Below are positions 57,911-64,000 of a DNA stretch of 64,000 bases, one piece after another (the stretch's first letter is position 1; every line of letters starts with the position of its first letter). The stretch covers positions 496,001 through 560,000 of the forward strand of contig NZ_CABJDN010000003.1 in the NCBI RefSeq assembly GCF_902364365.1, written 5' to 3'. Source of the stretch: Bacteroides intestinalis (lineage in GTDB: Bacteria; Bacteroidota; Bacteroidia; Bacteroidales; Bacteroidaceae). Made by a program: the position numbers and the translations under genes. The notes beneath the pieces are model-generated. The model was not told the origin of the DNA and searched no databases. It saw nothing but the letters and a program-made list of their open reading frames with translations.

Positions 57911-58192
57911 TTATCTCCAGCTACTATCGTAGCATTTCAATGAAGGATTCAAATCAATCAAAGCTTGTCTAAAATTGTTGGCATGCTTCGGATAGTCAGT
58001 ATAAACCGGGCTTACCTGCGCCTTGTATTCATCCATTTTTAAGCCAGCATCAACCCAAGCATCTTTCAAAGCCTTAGCAAAAGAATACCACTTGAAAGCC
58101 TTGTTCTTCTTCATGTAAGCCCAAGCTCTTTGCATAATGGCACGTCTGTTATATTTGCCATCTACTACTAATCTGTAATCTCTTGCTTTCAT
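57911..58192 (-). CDS. Small early protein, WYL_2-like helical leader
   Basis: 93 aa from the ATG at 58192. AIMQRAWAYMKKNKAF and SFAKALKDAWVDAGLK form helices resembling the start of the protein at 30860-31189. C-terminus ends CYDSSWR. First gene of the leftward early operon, behind the operator region. Confidence 0.6.
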   Translation of the reverse strand: MKARDYRLVVDGKYNRRAIMQRAWAYMKKNKAFKWYSFAKALKDAWVDAGLKMDEYKAQVSPVYTDYPKHANNFRQALIDLNPSLKCYDSSWR

Positions 58193-58275
58193 AACTATCA
58201 TTTACTTCTTTTTAGGTATATCAATTATTTGGTTATCTCACTCAAACTTCGCATCTTTGCTGTTGTTTGATGATG

Positions 58276-58283
58276 CAAATATA
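58276..58283 (-). promoter_or_regulatory. Early leftward promoter, -7 element
   Basis: TATATTTG on the minus strand, an exact TAnnTTTG match. It abuts repressor palindrome 58282-58296, so repressor binding would block the early lytic operon. Confidence 0.65.
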
Positions 58284-58329
58284 GAAATTATTTCTAACTA
58301 TATTCTATATAAAATAGAAATTATTTCTA
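58282..58329. promoter_or_regulatory. Repressor operators (two TAGAAATTATTTCTA palindromes)
   Basis: Identical 15-bp near-palindromes at 58282-58296 and 58315-58329, 33 bp apart centre to centre (three helical turns). A half-site TTAGAAAT lies just before the repressor ATG. They sit between the divergent early operon and repressor gene, the expected lysis-lysogeny switch. Confidence 0.75.
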
Positions 58330-58351
58330 ATTTAACCTTTATTAATTAGAA

Positions 58352-59050
58352 ATGGATAGTATAAAAGACAGGATTAAGGAATTCATAAAATACAAAGGGC
58401 TTAACAATAAGCAATTTGAGGATAGATGCGGTTTAGGAAATGGTTTTGTTTCTAAAATAGGAGATTCCATTAGAACTCAAAAATTAGAATTAATTTCTAA
58501 ATCATTTCCCGAATTAAATATCGACTGGATAACTAGGAATGTTGGTGAAATGTTAAATACATCATCTCATAAACCTATTTATTATGAAGCTACGCCCATC
58601 CAACAAGACGTAGTTTATATCCCATTAGTCAATCAATATGCTTATGCGGGATATTTAGATGGATACACAGACATAACTTACATGGAACAACTACCTAAAA
58701 TCCCTTTCATAGTAGATAGAGAAGGGCTTGGAAATTATATAGCCTTTGAGGTCAAAGGCGACAGTATGAATAATGGAACCGAAGAAAGCTATCTGGAAGG
58801 TGATAGACTTTATTGCCGGGAAATACAACCACACTTGTGGGTCAATTCTAAGCTACATCTTCGAAAATGGGATTTTGTCATAGTGCATACTGATGGCATA
58901 ATAATTAAGCGTATCATAGATCATAATGTAGAGAATCATACAATCACGATTCATTCTTTAAATGATATGTATCCAGATCGAGTTATTGATTTATGTGAAG
59001 TGAAACAAATTTTTAATGTAATTGAATCAGTCAGACCCAGAAGGAGATAA
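58352..59050 (+). CDS. CI-like repressor with S24 peptidase domain
   Basis: 232 aa. N-terminal HTH (~6-60, GLNNKQFEDRCGLGNGFVSK) and C-terminal S24/LexA-like domain with catalytic Ser138 in VKGDSMN and Lys186 in IIIKRII. Self-cleavage after RecA activation would induce the prophage. It faces the early operon across its own operators and heads the rightward immunity cassette. The cleavage site (Ala/Cys-Gly in LexA) may be AG at 99-100. Confidence 0.92.
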   Translation: MDSIKDRIKEFIKYKGLNNKQFEDRCGLGNGFVSKIGDSIRTQKLELISKSFPELNIDWITRNVGEMLNTSSHKPIYYEATPIQQDVVYIPLVNQYAYAGYLDGYTDITYMEQLPKIPFIVDREGLGNYIAFEVKGDSMNNGTEESYLEGDRLYCREIQPHLWVNSKLHLRKWDFVIVHTDGIIIKRIIDHNVENHTITIHSLNDMYPDRVIDLCEVKQIFNVIESVRPRRR

Positions 59051-59054
59051 AATA

Positions 59055-59924
59055 ATGATGACGTTGTTAATATTATTAGCTTTATTAGTTTTTATAATAT
59101 GGCAAAGTTTCTATAACTATAATAGATATAGAAAGCTAAAACGTATATCTAATATACCCCCAAAACAAGTTAATAAAGTAGAAACTCCTAGCCATACATC
59201 ATTGCCTATTACATCTAATAAAAAAGATCTGATACCGATAATGTTCGACTGGATAGAAATTAATCAATATAAAAAAATATTAAGGTATAAATCGCTTAGA
59301 TCAAAAGATATTAACTATGCCCCATATATTATTTGGAGTTGTAAAGAAAGTGAATTTTATTATTATGGGCAAATCTCTTATGAAAATAGAATAAGTATTA
59401 TCAGTCAATTTCTTGGTGAGATAGTTATACACTACGAACCTCCCTGTGTAATTAAAATCATTGCTCCCCACTCCTCAAATATATTTGCACCTAAAATACA
59501 GATTCAAGACAACACTGATATTTTAGAAATTGATTACAGCCCGGAAGCAATAAAACGAGGACAGGATAAAATGAGAGAAGAATTCAGAAAGGAAAGGGAA
59601 AGAGAAGAAGCGATAAAATTAAATGAAATAAAAACCAAATTGTTAGAAAAGAAAAAGAAGAGAGAATTAGAGAAAAGAGCTCTCCAAGAGCTTATAGATG
59701 AGGGCGAGCTTTTTCCAGAAGCGAACAAACGTCCTCCAATACCAAAAGATGTTGTAGATGCTGTTTGGAATAGAGACGGAGGAAAATGCGTTTATTGTGG
59801 GTCGAATGAAAATCTACACTTAGATCATATTATTCCTTTCTCCAAAGGTGGAGATACAAGCGTTGAAAATTTACAATTACTTTGCCAAAAATGTAATCTT
59901 GAAAAATCAAATAAAATCGGATAA
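59055..59924 (+). CDS. Membrane-anchored HNH nuclease of the immunity operon
   Basis: 289 aa from the ATG at 59055 (AAGGAG six bases before). Residues ~3-22 are one N-terminal membrane helix, then a globular ~130-residue domain, a Lys/Glu-rich coiled coil (~175-225) and a C-terminal HNH (GKCVYCGSNENLHLDHIIPF, ENLQLLCQKCNLEKSNK). Expressed with the repressor in the lysogen. A nuclease at the membrane could attack incoming DNA of other phages; this is inference from topology and context. Confidence 0.8.
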   Translation: MMTLLILLALLVFIIWQSFYNYNRYRKLKRISNIPPKQVNKVETPSHTSLPITSNKKDLIPIMFDWIEINQYKKILRYKSLRSKDINYAPYIIWSCKESEFYYYGQISYENRISIISQFLGEIVIHYEPPCVIKIIAPHSSNIFAPKIQIQDNTDILEIDYSPEAIKRGQDKMREEFRKEREREEAIKLNEIKTKLLEKKKKRELEKRALQELIDEGELFPEANKRPPIPKDVVDAVWNRDGGKCVYCGSNENLHLDHIIPFSKGGDTSVENLQLLCQKCNLEKSNKIG

Positions 59925-59939
59925 TTAAAAAACTAGCTT

Positions 59940-60461
59940 ATGAAAAAGATTATTTTATTAATTTGTGCCATCACTGCACTTTGTTCATGTGGAGAATCGA
60001 GTAATCAAAACGAGAAAAAAGTAAGAGAAGTAGTTGAAGAAAAGCTAAAGACTGAAATGAACGATTGGTCTAGTTATGAGTTTGTTTCTCTAGAAGTATT
60101 AGACACAATAAAGTACATTGATAATATCAACTATAGAAAGAAATATTTCAAAGAAATAATTAAAATAAAAAAAGACTCACCTATAAATTCCTTCAATTCA
60201 ATAGAAAAAGATAGTCTTATTCTTATTGGAATAGATTCTATTCAAAATTTAATGGGTGATAAAGTTAATGAAGATGCTGCATATTTATATAAGTACAAGT
60301 TTAGAGGAAAGAATAAATTAGGTGCTGTTATTTTAGAAGAATATCTTATTTATATATCACCTAATTGGGAAATTATTCAGATGACAAATGACCGCAAGAA
60401 TCTATATGAAAATCCGGGTGGATTTCCCGGATATGTTGAACTTGTTAAAAAGAACATGTAA
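59940..60461 (+). CDS. Lipoprotein of the immunity operon
   Basis: 173 aa. Signal peptide with lipobox ALCSC (Cys at ~17), then Gly-Glu-Ser-Ser and an acidic/basic helical domain with no known motif. Cotranscribed with repressor and membrane HNH; ends at a strong terminator. Surface or periplasmic lipoproteins in immunity operons often block superinfection, so exclusion is a reasonable hypothesis. Confidence 0.75.
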   Translation: MKKIILLICAITALCSCGESSNQNEKKVREVVEEKLKTEMNDWSSYEFVSLEVLDTIKYIDNINYRKKYFKEIIKIKKDSPINSFNSIEKDSLILIGIDSIQNLMGDKVNEDAAYLYKYKFRGKNKLGAVILEEYLIYISPNWEIIQMTNDRKNLYENPGGFPGYVELVKKNM

Positions 60462-60468
60462 TACCAAC

Positions 60469-60498
60469 AAATAGCCCGTTTTTTTAGACGGGCTATTT
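60469..60498. terminator. Bidirectional terminator between lipoprotein and integrase genes
   Basis: 11-bp stem AAATAGCCCGT/ACGGGCTATTT with an eight-base T-rich loop; T-runs on both strands. Lies between convergent genes; the integrase stop begins at its end. Confidence 0.85.
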
Positions 60499-61742
60499 TA
60501 TTTGCCAAACACAAAATCTATGACCTTTCTATTTGCCTTATCGATAAGGCTCCAGTCCTTTTTAATATAGGTATCAGTTACATCATGCTTGGATTTATGA
60601 TTGAGTGCCATAGAAACATCGTCTATAGAAATCGCGCAATCATTTCTGGCTATAGTAGCCCAAGAATGGCGGGCTGCATAAAAAGTTAAATCCGGAATAC
60701 CCAAAGCTTCACCGATTTTTTTCAGATTTACATTTATCCTATGGACGAATTGTTTATGATCTGCGTATCTTATGAAGAAATTAAAAGCACGGTCATTCAA
60801 TGAGTCTTTATACCGATCCAAATAAGCCTCCAATTCAGGCTCTACCTTGATAGATATAAAGGCTTTATCGCTTCGCCTGGTTCTGGTTTTTCGACGTTCA
60901 TACTCTAACCGACCGTTAACAGGAGGCTTTAAATAGAACATGTCTACGGAGTTAATTCCAAGCATGAGAAACGACATAACAAAAACGTCCCTCGCTATCA
61001 TTGTCCCGATCATGTTTTCAGGCACATCGTAATATCTAATCGCTTTTATTTGATCTGCCGAAAGAGAACGTTTTTTAGTTAAAGGGGATTTGGGAATTTT
61101 ATATTTGGCAAAAGGGTTATTCCCGATCCTAATGATACCTAAATCCTCATCATTAAAATCAAATTTAGCCCTATTAAAAAGAGCTTGAATTTTTGACATA
61201 TATAATCTTACCCCTGAATCGGAAATATTACCTATACCACATTTTGAGGGTAATCCTTTAAGATACTCCTCGTATTTCATCAATAGAGAAGATGTAATAT
61301 CAGAAAAGCATAAATTTCTATTTCCAACAAATTCTTCAAACTTATGTACTGCTATTCGGTAATTTTCCCCAATCCTCCTACCTTCTTTCAATACTTTATC
61401 GGCATAGGCATATCCATAATCAAAGAAATTTATTCCATCCGTTTTACCTGACAGCTTTTCTTTCATTAATTCGCATAATCCTTTGGCGGAATACAATTCT
61501 ATGGAATGTCCCAGTTTTGAAAGTTCGCTCCTTATTTTCAGAATGTCCAGCATAACCCGGTCGTAAATTGGGTTATTTCGTTCTTTTAGTTCGAAGGTTT
61601 TCTTATTTATAAGTTCAGCTCCTACATAATGAGAAGTAGCCAAGTATGCGGATTGCCGATCATGTGTAATTCTGATCTTCACATTCCAAGTATTATCCTC
61701 CCGCTTTTGATGTTTGAGGATAACGATTTTAACGGTTGCCAT
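60498..61742 (-). CDS. int: Phage integrase, tyrosine recombinase
   Basis: 414 aa from the ATG at 61742 (upstream frame lacks similarity). N-terminal arm-binding segment (~1-45), SAM-like core-binding domain (~100-195), catalytic domain ~225-414. Arg358-His359 in FYAARHSW, His382 in LNHKS, Tyr392 in TDTYIKKDW. The place of the first catalytic Arg is GINSVD (262-267) with no Arg, a deviation also known in IntDOT-type Bacteroides integrases. Catalyses integration between phage attP and the maf 3' end; adjacent to attR. Confidence 0.93.
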   Translation of the reverse strand: MATVKIVILKHQKREDNTWNVKIRITHDRQSAYLATSHYVGAELINKKTFELKERNNPIYDRVMLDILKIRSELSKLGHSIELYSAKGLCELMKEKLSGKTDGINFFDYGYAYADKVLKEGRRIGENYRIAVHKFEEFVGNRNLCFSDITSSLLMKYEEYLKGLPSKCGIGNISDSGVRLYMSKIQALFNRAKFDFNDEDLGIIRIGNNPFAKYKIPKSPLTKKRSLSADQIKAIRYYDVPENMIGTMIARDVFVMSFLMLGINSVDMFYLKPPVNGRLEYERRKTRTRRSDKAFISIKVEPELEAYLDRYKDSLNDRAFNFFIRYADHKQFVHRINVNLKKIGEALGIPDLTFYAARHSWATIARNDCAISIDDVSMALNHKSKHDVTDTYIKKDWSLIDKANRKVIDFVFGK

Positions 61743-61778
61743 GATTGTAAAACAATTAATCGTGTGAGTTCTATTTCT

Positions 61779-61797
61779 GTAAAACAGTCGTAAAACA
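61779..61797. repeat. Putative integrase arm-type site, right arm
   Basis: Matches 3185-3203 at 18 of 19 positions. A further GTAAAACA unit lies at 61747-61754. Both are in the gap between integrase start and attR. Confidence 0.5.
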
Positions 61798-61798
61798 A

Positions 61799-61844
61799 TT
61801 GCGCAAATATAGCAAATTAAATTAGAAATGCTATACTTGCGCAA
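61799..61844 (-). promoter_or_regulatory. Integrase promoter within a 16-bp inverted repeat
   Basis: TTGCGCAAATATAGCA (61799-61814) and its complement (61829-61844, one mismatch) form an inverted repeat. On the minus strand the left arm contains TATATTTG (61804-61811), an exact -7 element 62 bp before the integrase ATG. The repeat is a likely site for autoregulation or for excisionase/integrase binding. Confidence 0.6.
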
Positions 61845-61877
61845 AACAATAAATAACAGGATATTAGAGGTAACAGC

Positions 61878-62459
61878 CTATAAACGTTTGAGTTCGTTGT
61901 AAATTCTTTGTACAGGAAGCCCCATGATATTATAGTAACTACCCGAGATATTTTCCACTCCGATAAAACCGATCCACTCCTGCACTCCGTAGGCACCGGC
62001 TTTATCCATCGGTTGGAAATTATCCACATAGTAGGCTATTTCCTCTTCACTTAAAGTGGCAAAACGCACCTCAGTTTGTGCAGTAAAACTACGCTGCCAG
62101 TCGGTAGTGGTTATGCATACACCAGTGAAAACTTCATGGGTACGTCCGGACATAGTGCGCAACATCTGCAAAGCATCTTCCCTATCCCGGGGTTTGCCCA
62201 ACACCTTGCCATCCAGCCATACAATTGTATCGGCAGTAATCATCAATTCACCGGGCTGCATCATGGCAACGTAAGCATCCGCCTTTTCTTTAGCGATATA
62301 CAAAGGTATATCCGCACCCTGCAAAGTATCAGGATAAGACTCATCCACATCGGGCAAAGTCCGCACTTCATAGTCCACACCTAACCCTGCAAGCAATTCC
62401 TTCCTTCGCGGAGAATTACTGGCAAGTATCACCTTATACTTTTTCAAATTGTCCAACAC
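61878..62459 (-). CDS. maf: Maf-type nucleotide pyrophosphatase, 3' end supplied by the phage
   Basis: 193 aa. SNSPRRKELL near the start, the VDE and ADTIV motifs (DADES-like DVDES and TADTIVWLDGK), GKP-R, Y-G-V-QEW and the final GSYYNIMGLPVQ are all Maf landmarks. Hydrolyses non-canonical or bulk nucleoside triphosphates; cytoplasmic. The last nine codons (RIYNELKRL) are encoded by phage DNA beyond attR; the original chromosomal ending (KLYRELLKV) lies at the left junction. The protein should remain functional. Confidence 0.93.
   Translation of the reverse strand: MLDNLKKYKVILASNSPRRKELLAGLGVDYEVRTLPDVDESYPDTLQGADIPLYIAKEKADAYVAMMQPGELMITADTIVWLDGKVLGKPRDREDALQMLRTMSGRTHEVFTGVCITTTDWQRSFTAQTEVRFATLSEEEIAYYVDNFQPMDKAGAYGVQEWIGFIGVENISGSYYNIMGLPVQRIYNELKRL
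61909..61933. other. attR core (25 bp)
   Basis: Identical to attL at 3095-3119; lies in the 3' coding end of maf, ~170 bp upstream of the integrase start. Confidence 0.93.
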
Positions 62460-62504
62460 TGCCTCTTTAATTTTTAATTATTAATTATTAATTTGCTCGT
62501 CATC

Positions 62505-63032
62505 CTACCATCCGAAGGCTTTATCATCCATCCAAAGTCCCTGAACTTTCAGGACTTGTTCCACGACATCCCGACCACAACCATAGCCACCATTGGCATA
62601 AGATATATAGCGGGAAACAGCCTTCACTTCCGCTGATGCATCTTTAGGACAACATGGCAATCCACATTCACGCATCACTTCGATATCGGGAATATCATCT
62701 CCTACATAAAGAATCTCTTCATTTTTAAGACTATGACGGTCACGGAAATCATGATAATCATGGATTTTCACGGAAGAAGACATATAAATATCCACAGAAG
62801 GAATTCCCAAAGCCACGAAACGTTTACGAACAGCCTCAGAGCGTCCACCGGTTATGATACCCAATAGCAGTCCCTGTTTACCGGCAAGGTGCAAGGCATA
62901 TCCATCCTTAATGTTCACGGTACGCATCGGTTCGCCATCCGGACTCATCGGGATAACGTTAGCACTTAAGACGCCATCGACATCAAAAACAAGGGCCTTT
63001 ATCTTCTTTAAATCGTAATTGATAGTACTCAC
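62505..63032 (-). CDS. KdsC-like KDO-8-phosphate phosphatase (HAD)
   Basis: 175 aa. HAD motif I FDVDGVLS, motif [13 protein letters not shown], Lys in SSSVKIHDY region, motif [13 protein letters not shown]. The small cap-less C1-type form and the GGYGCGRDV ending match KdsC-type phosphatases of LPS core synthesis. 45 bp upstream of maf on the same strand; probably cotranscribed. Confidence 0.9.
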   Translation of the reverse strand: MSTINYDLKKIKALVFDVDGVLSANVIPMSPDGEPMRTVNIKDGYALHLAGKQGLLLGIITGGRSEAVRKRFVALGIPSVDIYMSSSVKIHDYHDFRDRHSLKNEEILYVGDDIPDIEVMRECGLPCCPKDASAEVKAVSRYISYANGGYGCGRDVVEQVLKVQGLWMDDKAFGW

Positions 63033-63072
63033 TATATTCGGTTTTTAGTTGGGTTATTTATCAAAAACAACA

Positions 63073-63867
63073 TTACTTGTTATGCAAACGATGTATGCTC
63101 TCGCTAACCAATTGATATAATTCCTGCATCTCCGGTTCACCCGCAAGCATCTCCAGATGTTTATTGATCACATTCTCATCATAACGTACAGCTGGCCCCG
63201 TCTGCGCTTGCTTCGGTTCCAATTCGTGCACTTTACGAGCTGTCTCATCAATCAAAGGCAACATGGCATCAAACGGAAGATCATACTTTTTTAGCAATTC
63301 AGCCGCCAGGGCATACATGTGATTCGTGAAATTACAAGTAACCACAGCAGCCAGATGCAGACTTCTCCGTTGCTCGGAAGTTGCCTCGTATACTTTCTCC
63401 GAAAGAACAGAAGCAATTGCTTTTAGCAACTCTGTATCTTCAGACGAATTACTCTCTATAAAGAAAGGCACTACACGAAAATCAACTTCACGCTGCTTGC
63501 TGAAAGTCTGCATAGGATAAAACACTCCATAACGTGATGCTTTACCTTCCCAGATATTCATAGGAATACTTCCGGCTGTATGTACCAGTAAAGCATCTTC
63601 CTTTCCGGCAACAATTTCAGGTAATAATGTCACGAAAGCATCATCCTTTAAAGAGACAATATATAACCGGGCATCCTTAGACACTTCAGAAAGTTCGGTT
63701 GTATATCCAGCCTCCACCGCCTGCGCCAATGCACATGCAGCTTCTTTTGTACGGCTATATACCTGTACTATACGAAAGCCATTCTGATATAAAGCCTTAG
63801 CCAGATTAGTCGCGAGGTTTCCGGCACCGATAAAGACTATCGGCGTATCTTGTACACTCCTTTTCAT
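63073..63867 (-). CDS. DUF2520-type Rossmann-fold protein (ProC-like)
   Basis: 264 aa from the ATG at 63867, which overlaps the upstream stop (ATGA). N-terminal dinucleotide-binding GAGNLATNLAKAL (~13-25), central HTAGSIPM and GVFYPMQTFS, and a C-terminal helical DUF2520 domain (AVVTCNFTNHMYALAAELL). Possibly an NAD(P)-dependent dehydrogenase; the substrate is unknown. Conserved next to kdsC/maf in Bacteroides. Confidence 0.85.
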   Translation of the reverse strand: MKRSVQDTPIVFIGAGNLATNLAKALYQNGFRIVQVYSRTKEAACALAQAVEAGYTTELSEVSKDARLYIVSLKDDAFVTLLPEIVAGKEDALLVHTAGSIPMNIWEGKASRYGVFYPMQTFSKQREVDFRVVPFFIESNSSEDTELLKAIASVLSEKVYEATSEQRRSLHLAAVVTCNFTNHMYALAAELLKKYDLPFDAMLPLIDETARKVHELEPKQAQTGPAVRYDENVINKHLEMLAGEPEMQELYQLVSESIHRLHNK

Positions 63868-64000
63868 CTTGTAGCCAGCCAATATAAAATAATTCCGAGA
63901 ACTAACAGCGCTATAGGTAACAGATAAGCAGACATCGTACCGAGTAATGCTGTAATCAATCCGAAGTTCAGTATTAACCATAAACCGATCAACACCAGCC
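63864..64000 (-). CDS. Small membrane protein (5' end outside window)
   Basis: The C-terminal 44 residues are in the window: two hydrophobic segments (VLIGLWLILNFGLI, YLLPIALLVLGIILYWL) ending ATR. Stop overlaps the DUF2520 start (ATGA). No family recognised. Confidence 0.65.
   Translation of the reverse strand, partial: LVLIGLWLILNFGLITALLGTMSAYLLPIALLVLGIILYWLATR

Larger units (their letters stand above)
3095..61933. mobile_element. Complete integrated prophage, ~58.8 kb, siphovirus-like
   Basis: Bounded by identical 25-bp direct repeats (3095-3119 and 61909-61933). Inside lie an integrase next to the right repeat, a repressor with divergent promoters, replication and recombination genes, terminase, portal, capsid, tail and lysis modules in canonical leftward order. 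No essential structural gene looks broken, so the element could be inducible; one internal recombinase gene has lost its start codon. The combination of tape measure, single major tail protein and no sheath gene indicates a long non-contractile tail. Confidence 0.95.

Noticed and set aside
1..64000. CRISPR array, reverse transcriptase/diversity-generating element, rRNA or insertion sequence
   Set aside because: No regularly spaced repeats with unique spacers, no RT motif, no template/variable repeat pair, no rRNA and no transposase were found.

Overview
The window holds a complete integrated temperate phage of about 58.8 kb (25-bp core repeats at 3095-3119 and 61909-61933) in a Bacteroides-type chromosome. 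The host assignment rests on three things: promoters of the Bacteroidetes TAnnTTTG (-7) type, gene families typical of Bacteroides prophages (DUF4376-, DUF3873-, DUF6633- and WYL_2-like proteins), and the flanking genes. Chromosomal genes at the left are a TPR protein (entering from outside the window) and a secreted M28 metallopeptidase. At the right are maf, a KdsC-like HAD phosphatase, a DUF2520-type Rossmann protein and the tail of a small membrane protein. The phage entered the 3' end of maf. The left junction still carries the original maf C-terminal codons as a relic, and the phage supplies a different, in-frame replacement C-terminus of the same length.

Phage layout, read leftwards from the right end. 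The integrase (60498-61742) lies next to attR. A rightward immunity cassette follows (58352-60461: S24-type repressor, membrane-anchored HNH nuclease, lipoprotein). Divergent from it across two repressor-type palindromes runs a long leftward early operon (58.2 to about 41 kb). It carries small regulators, homing-type HNH proteins, an ExoVIII-like recombination nuclease with a possible ssDNA-binding partner, a winged-helix replication protein with iteron-like repeats inside its gene, a D12-class adenine MTase, a C5 MTase overprinted by a second long reading frame, a MazG-like protein, two more tyrosine recombinases and a motif-IV-less N6-methylase relative.

The late region runs leftwards from about 38 kb: an ASCH protein, a ParB-like/PAPS-reductase-like pair resembling IbrB/IbrA, small and large terminase, SPP1-type portal, scaffold, decoration and capsid proteins, head-tail connectors, major tail protein, a tail chaperone with a -1-frame partner ORF, a 2168-aa tape measure, Dit-like and tail-hub proteins, a coiled-coil/collagen fibre, a propeller protein, DUF4376, and a lysis cassette (holin, M15 endolysin, possible spanin-like protein). 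The morphology implied is a long non-contractile tail (siphovirus).

Accessory cargo interrupts the head module between portal and scaffold (27.6-32.5 kb): HigBA with a translationally coupled membrane protein, HicAB, a GIY-YIG protein, and a rightward XRE-controlled cassette with its own triple operator. A second rightward XRE plus membrane-protein cassette lies at 40.0-40.9 kb. These self-promoted cassettes and the immunity-operon genes are the best candidates for lysogenic conversion or superinfection-exclusion functions. A phage tRNA (anticodon GAC) sits directly behind a strong promoter-like sequence and one of three copies of a 22-bp inverted repeat, which may be a phage-specific late regulatory site.

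The most interesting features are the 352-codon frame nested inside the C5 methyltransferase gene, the three-copy palindrome, the in-gene repeat cluster likely to be the replication origin, and the IbrAB-like pair. All calls come from reading the sequence; no database search was possible. Some small genes were found by translating gaps by hand and are described individually.
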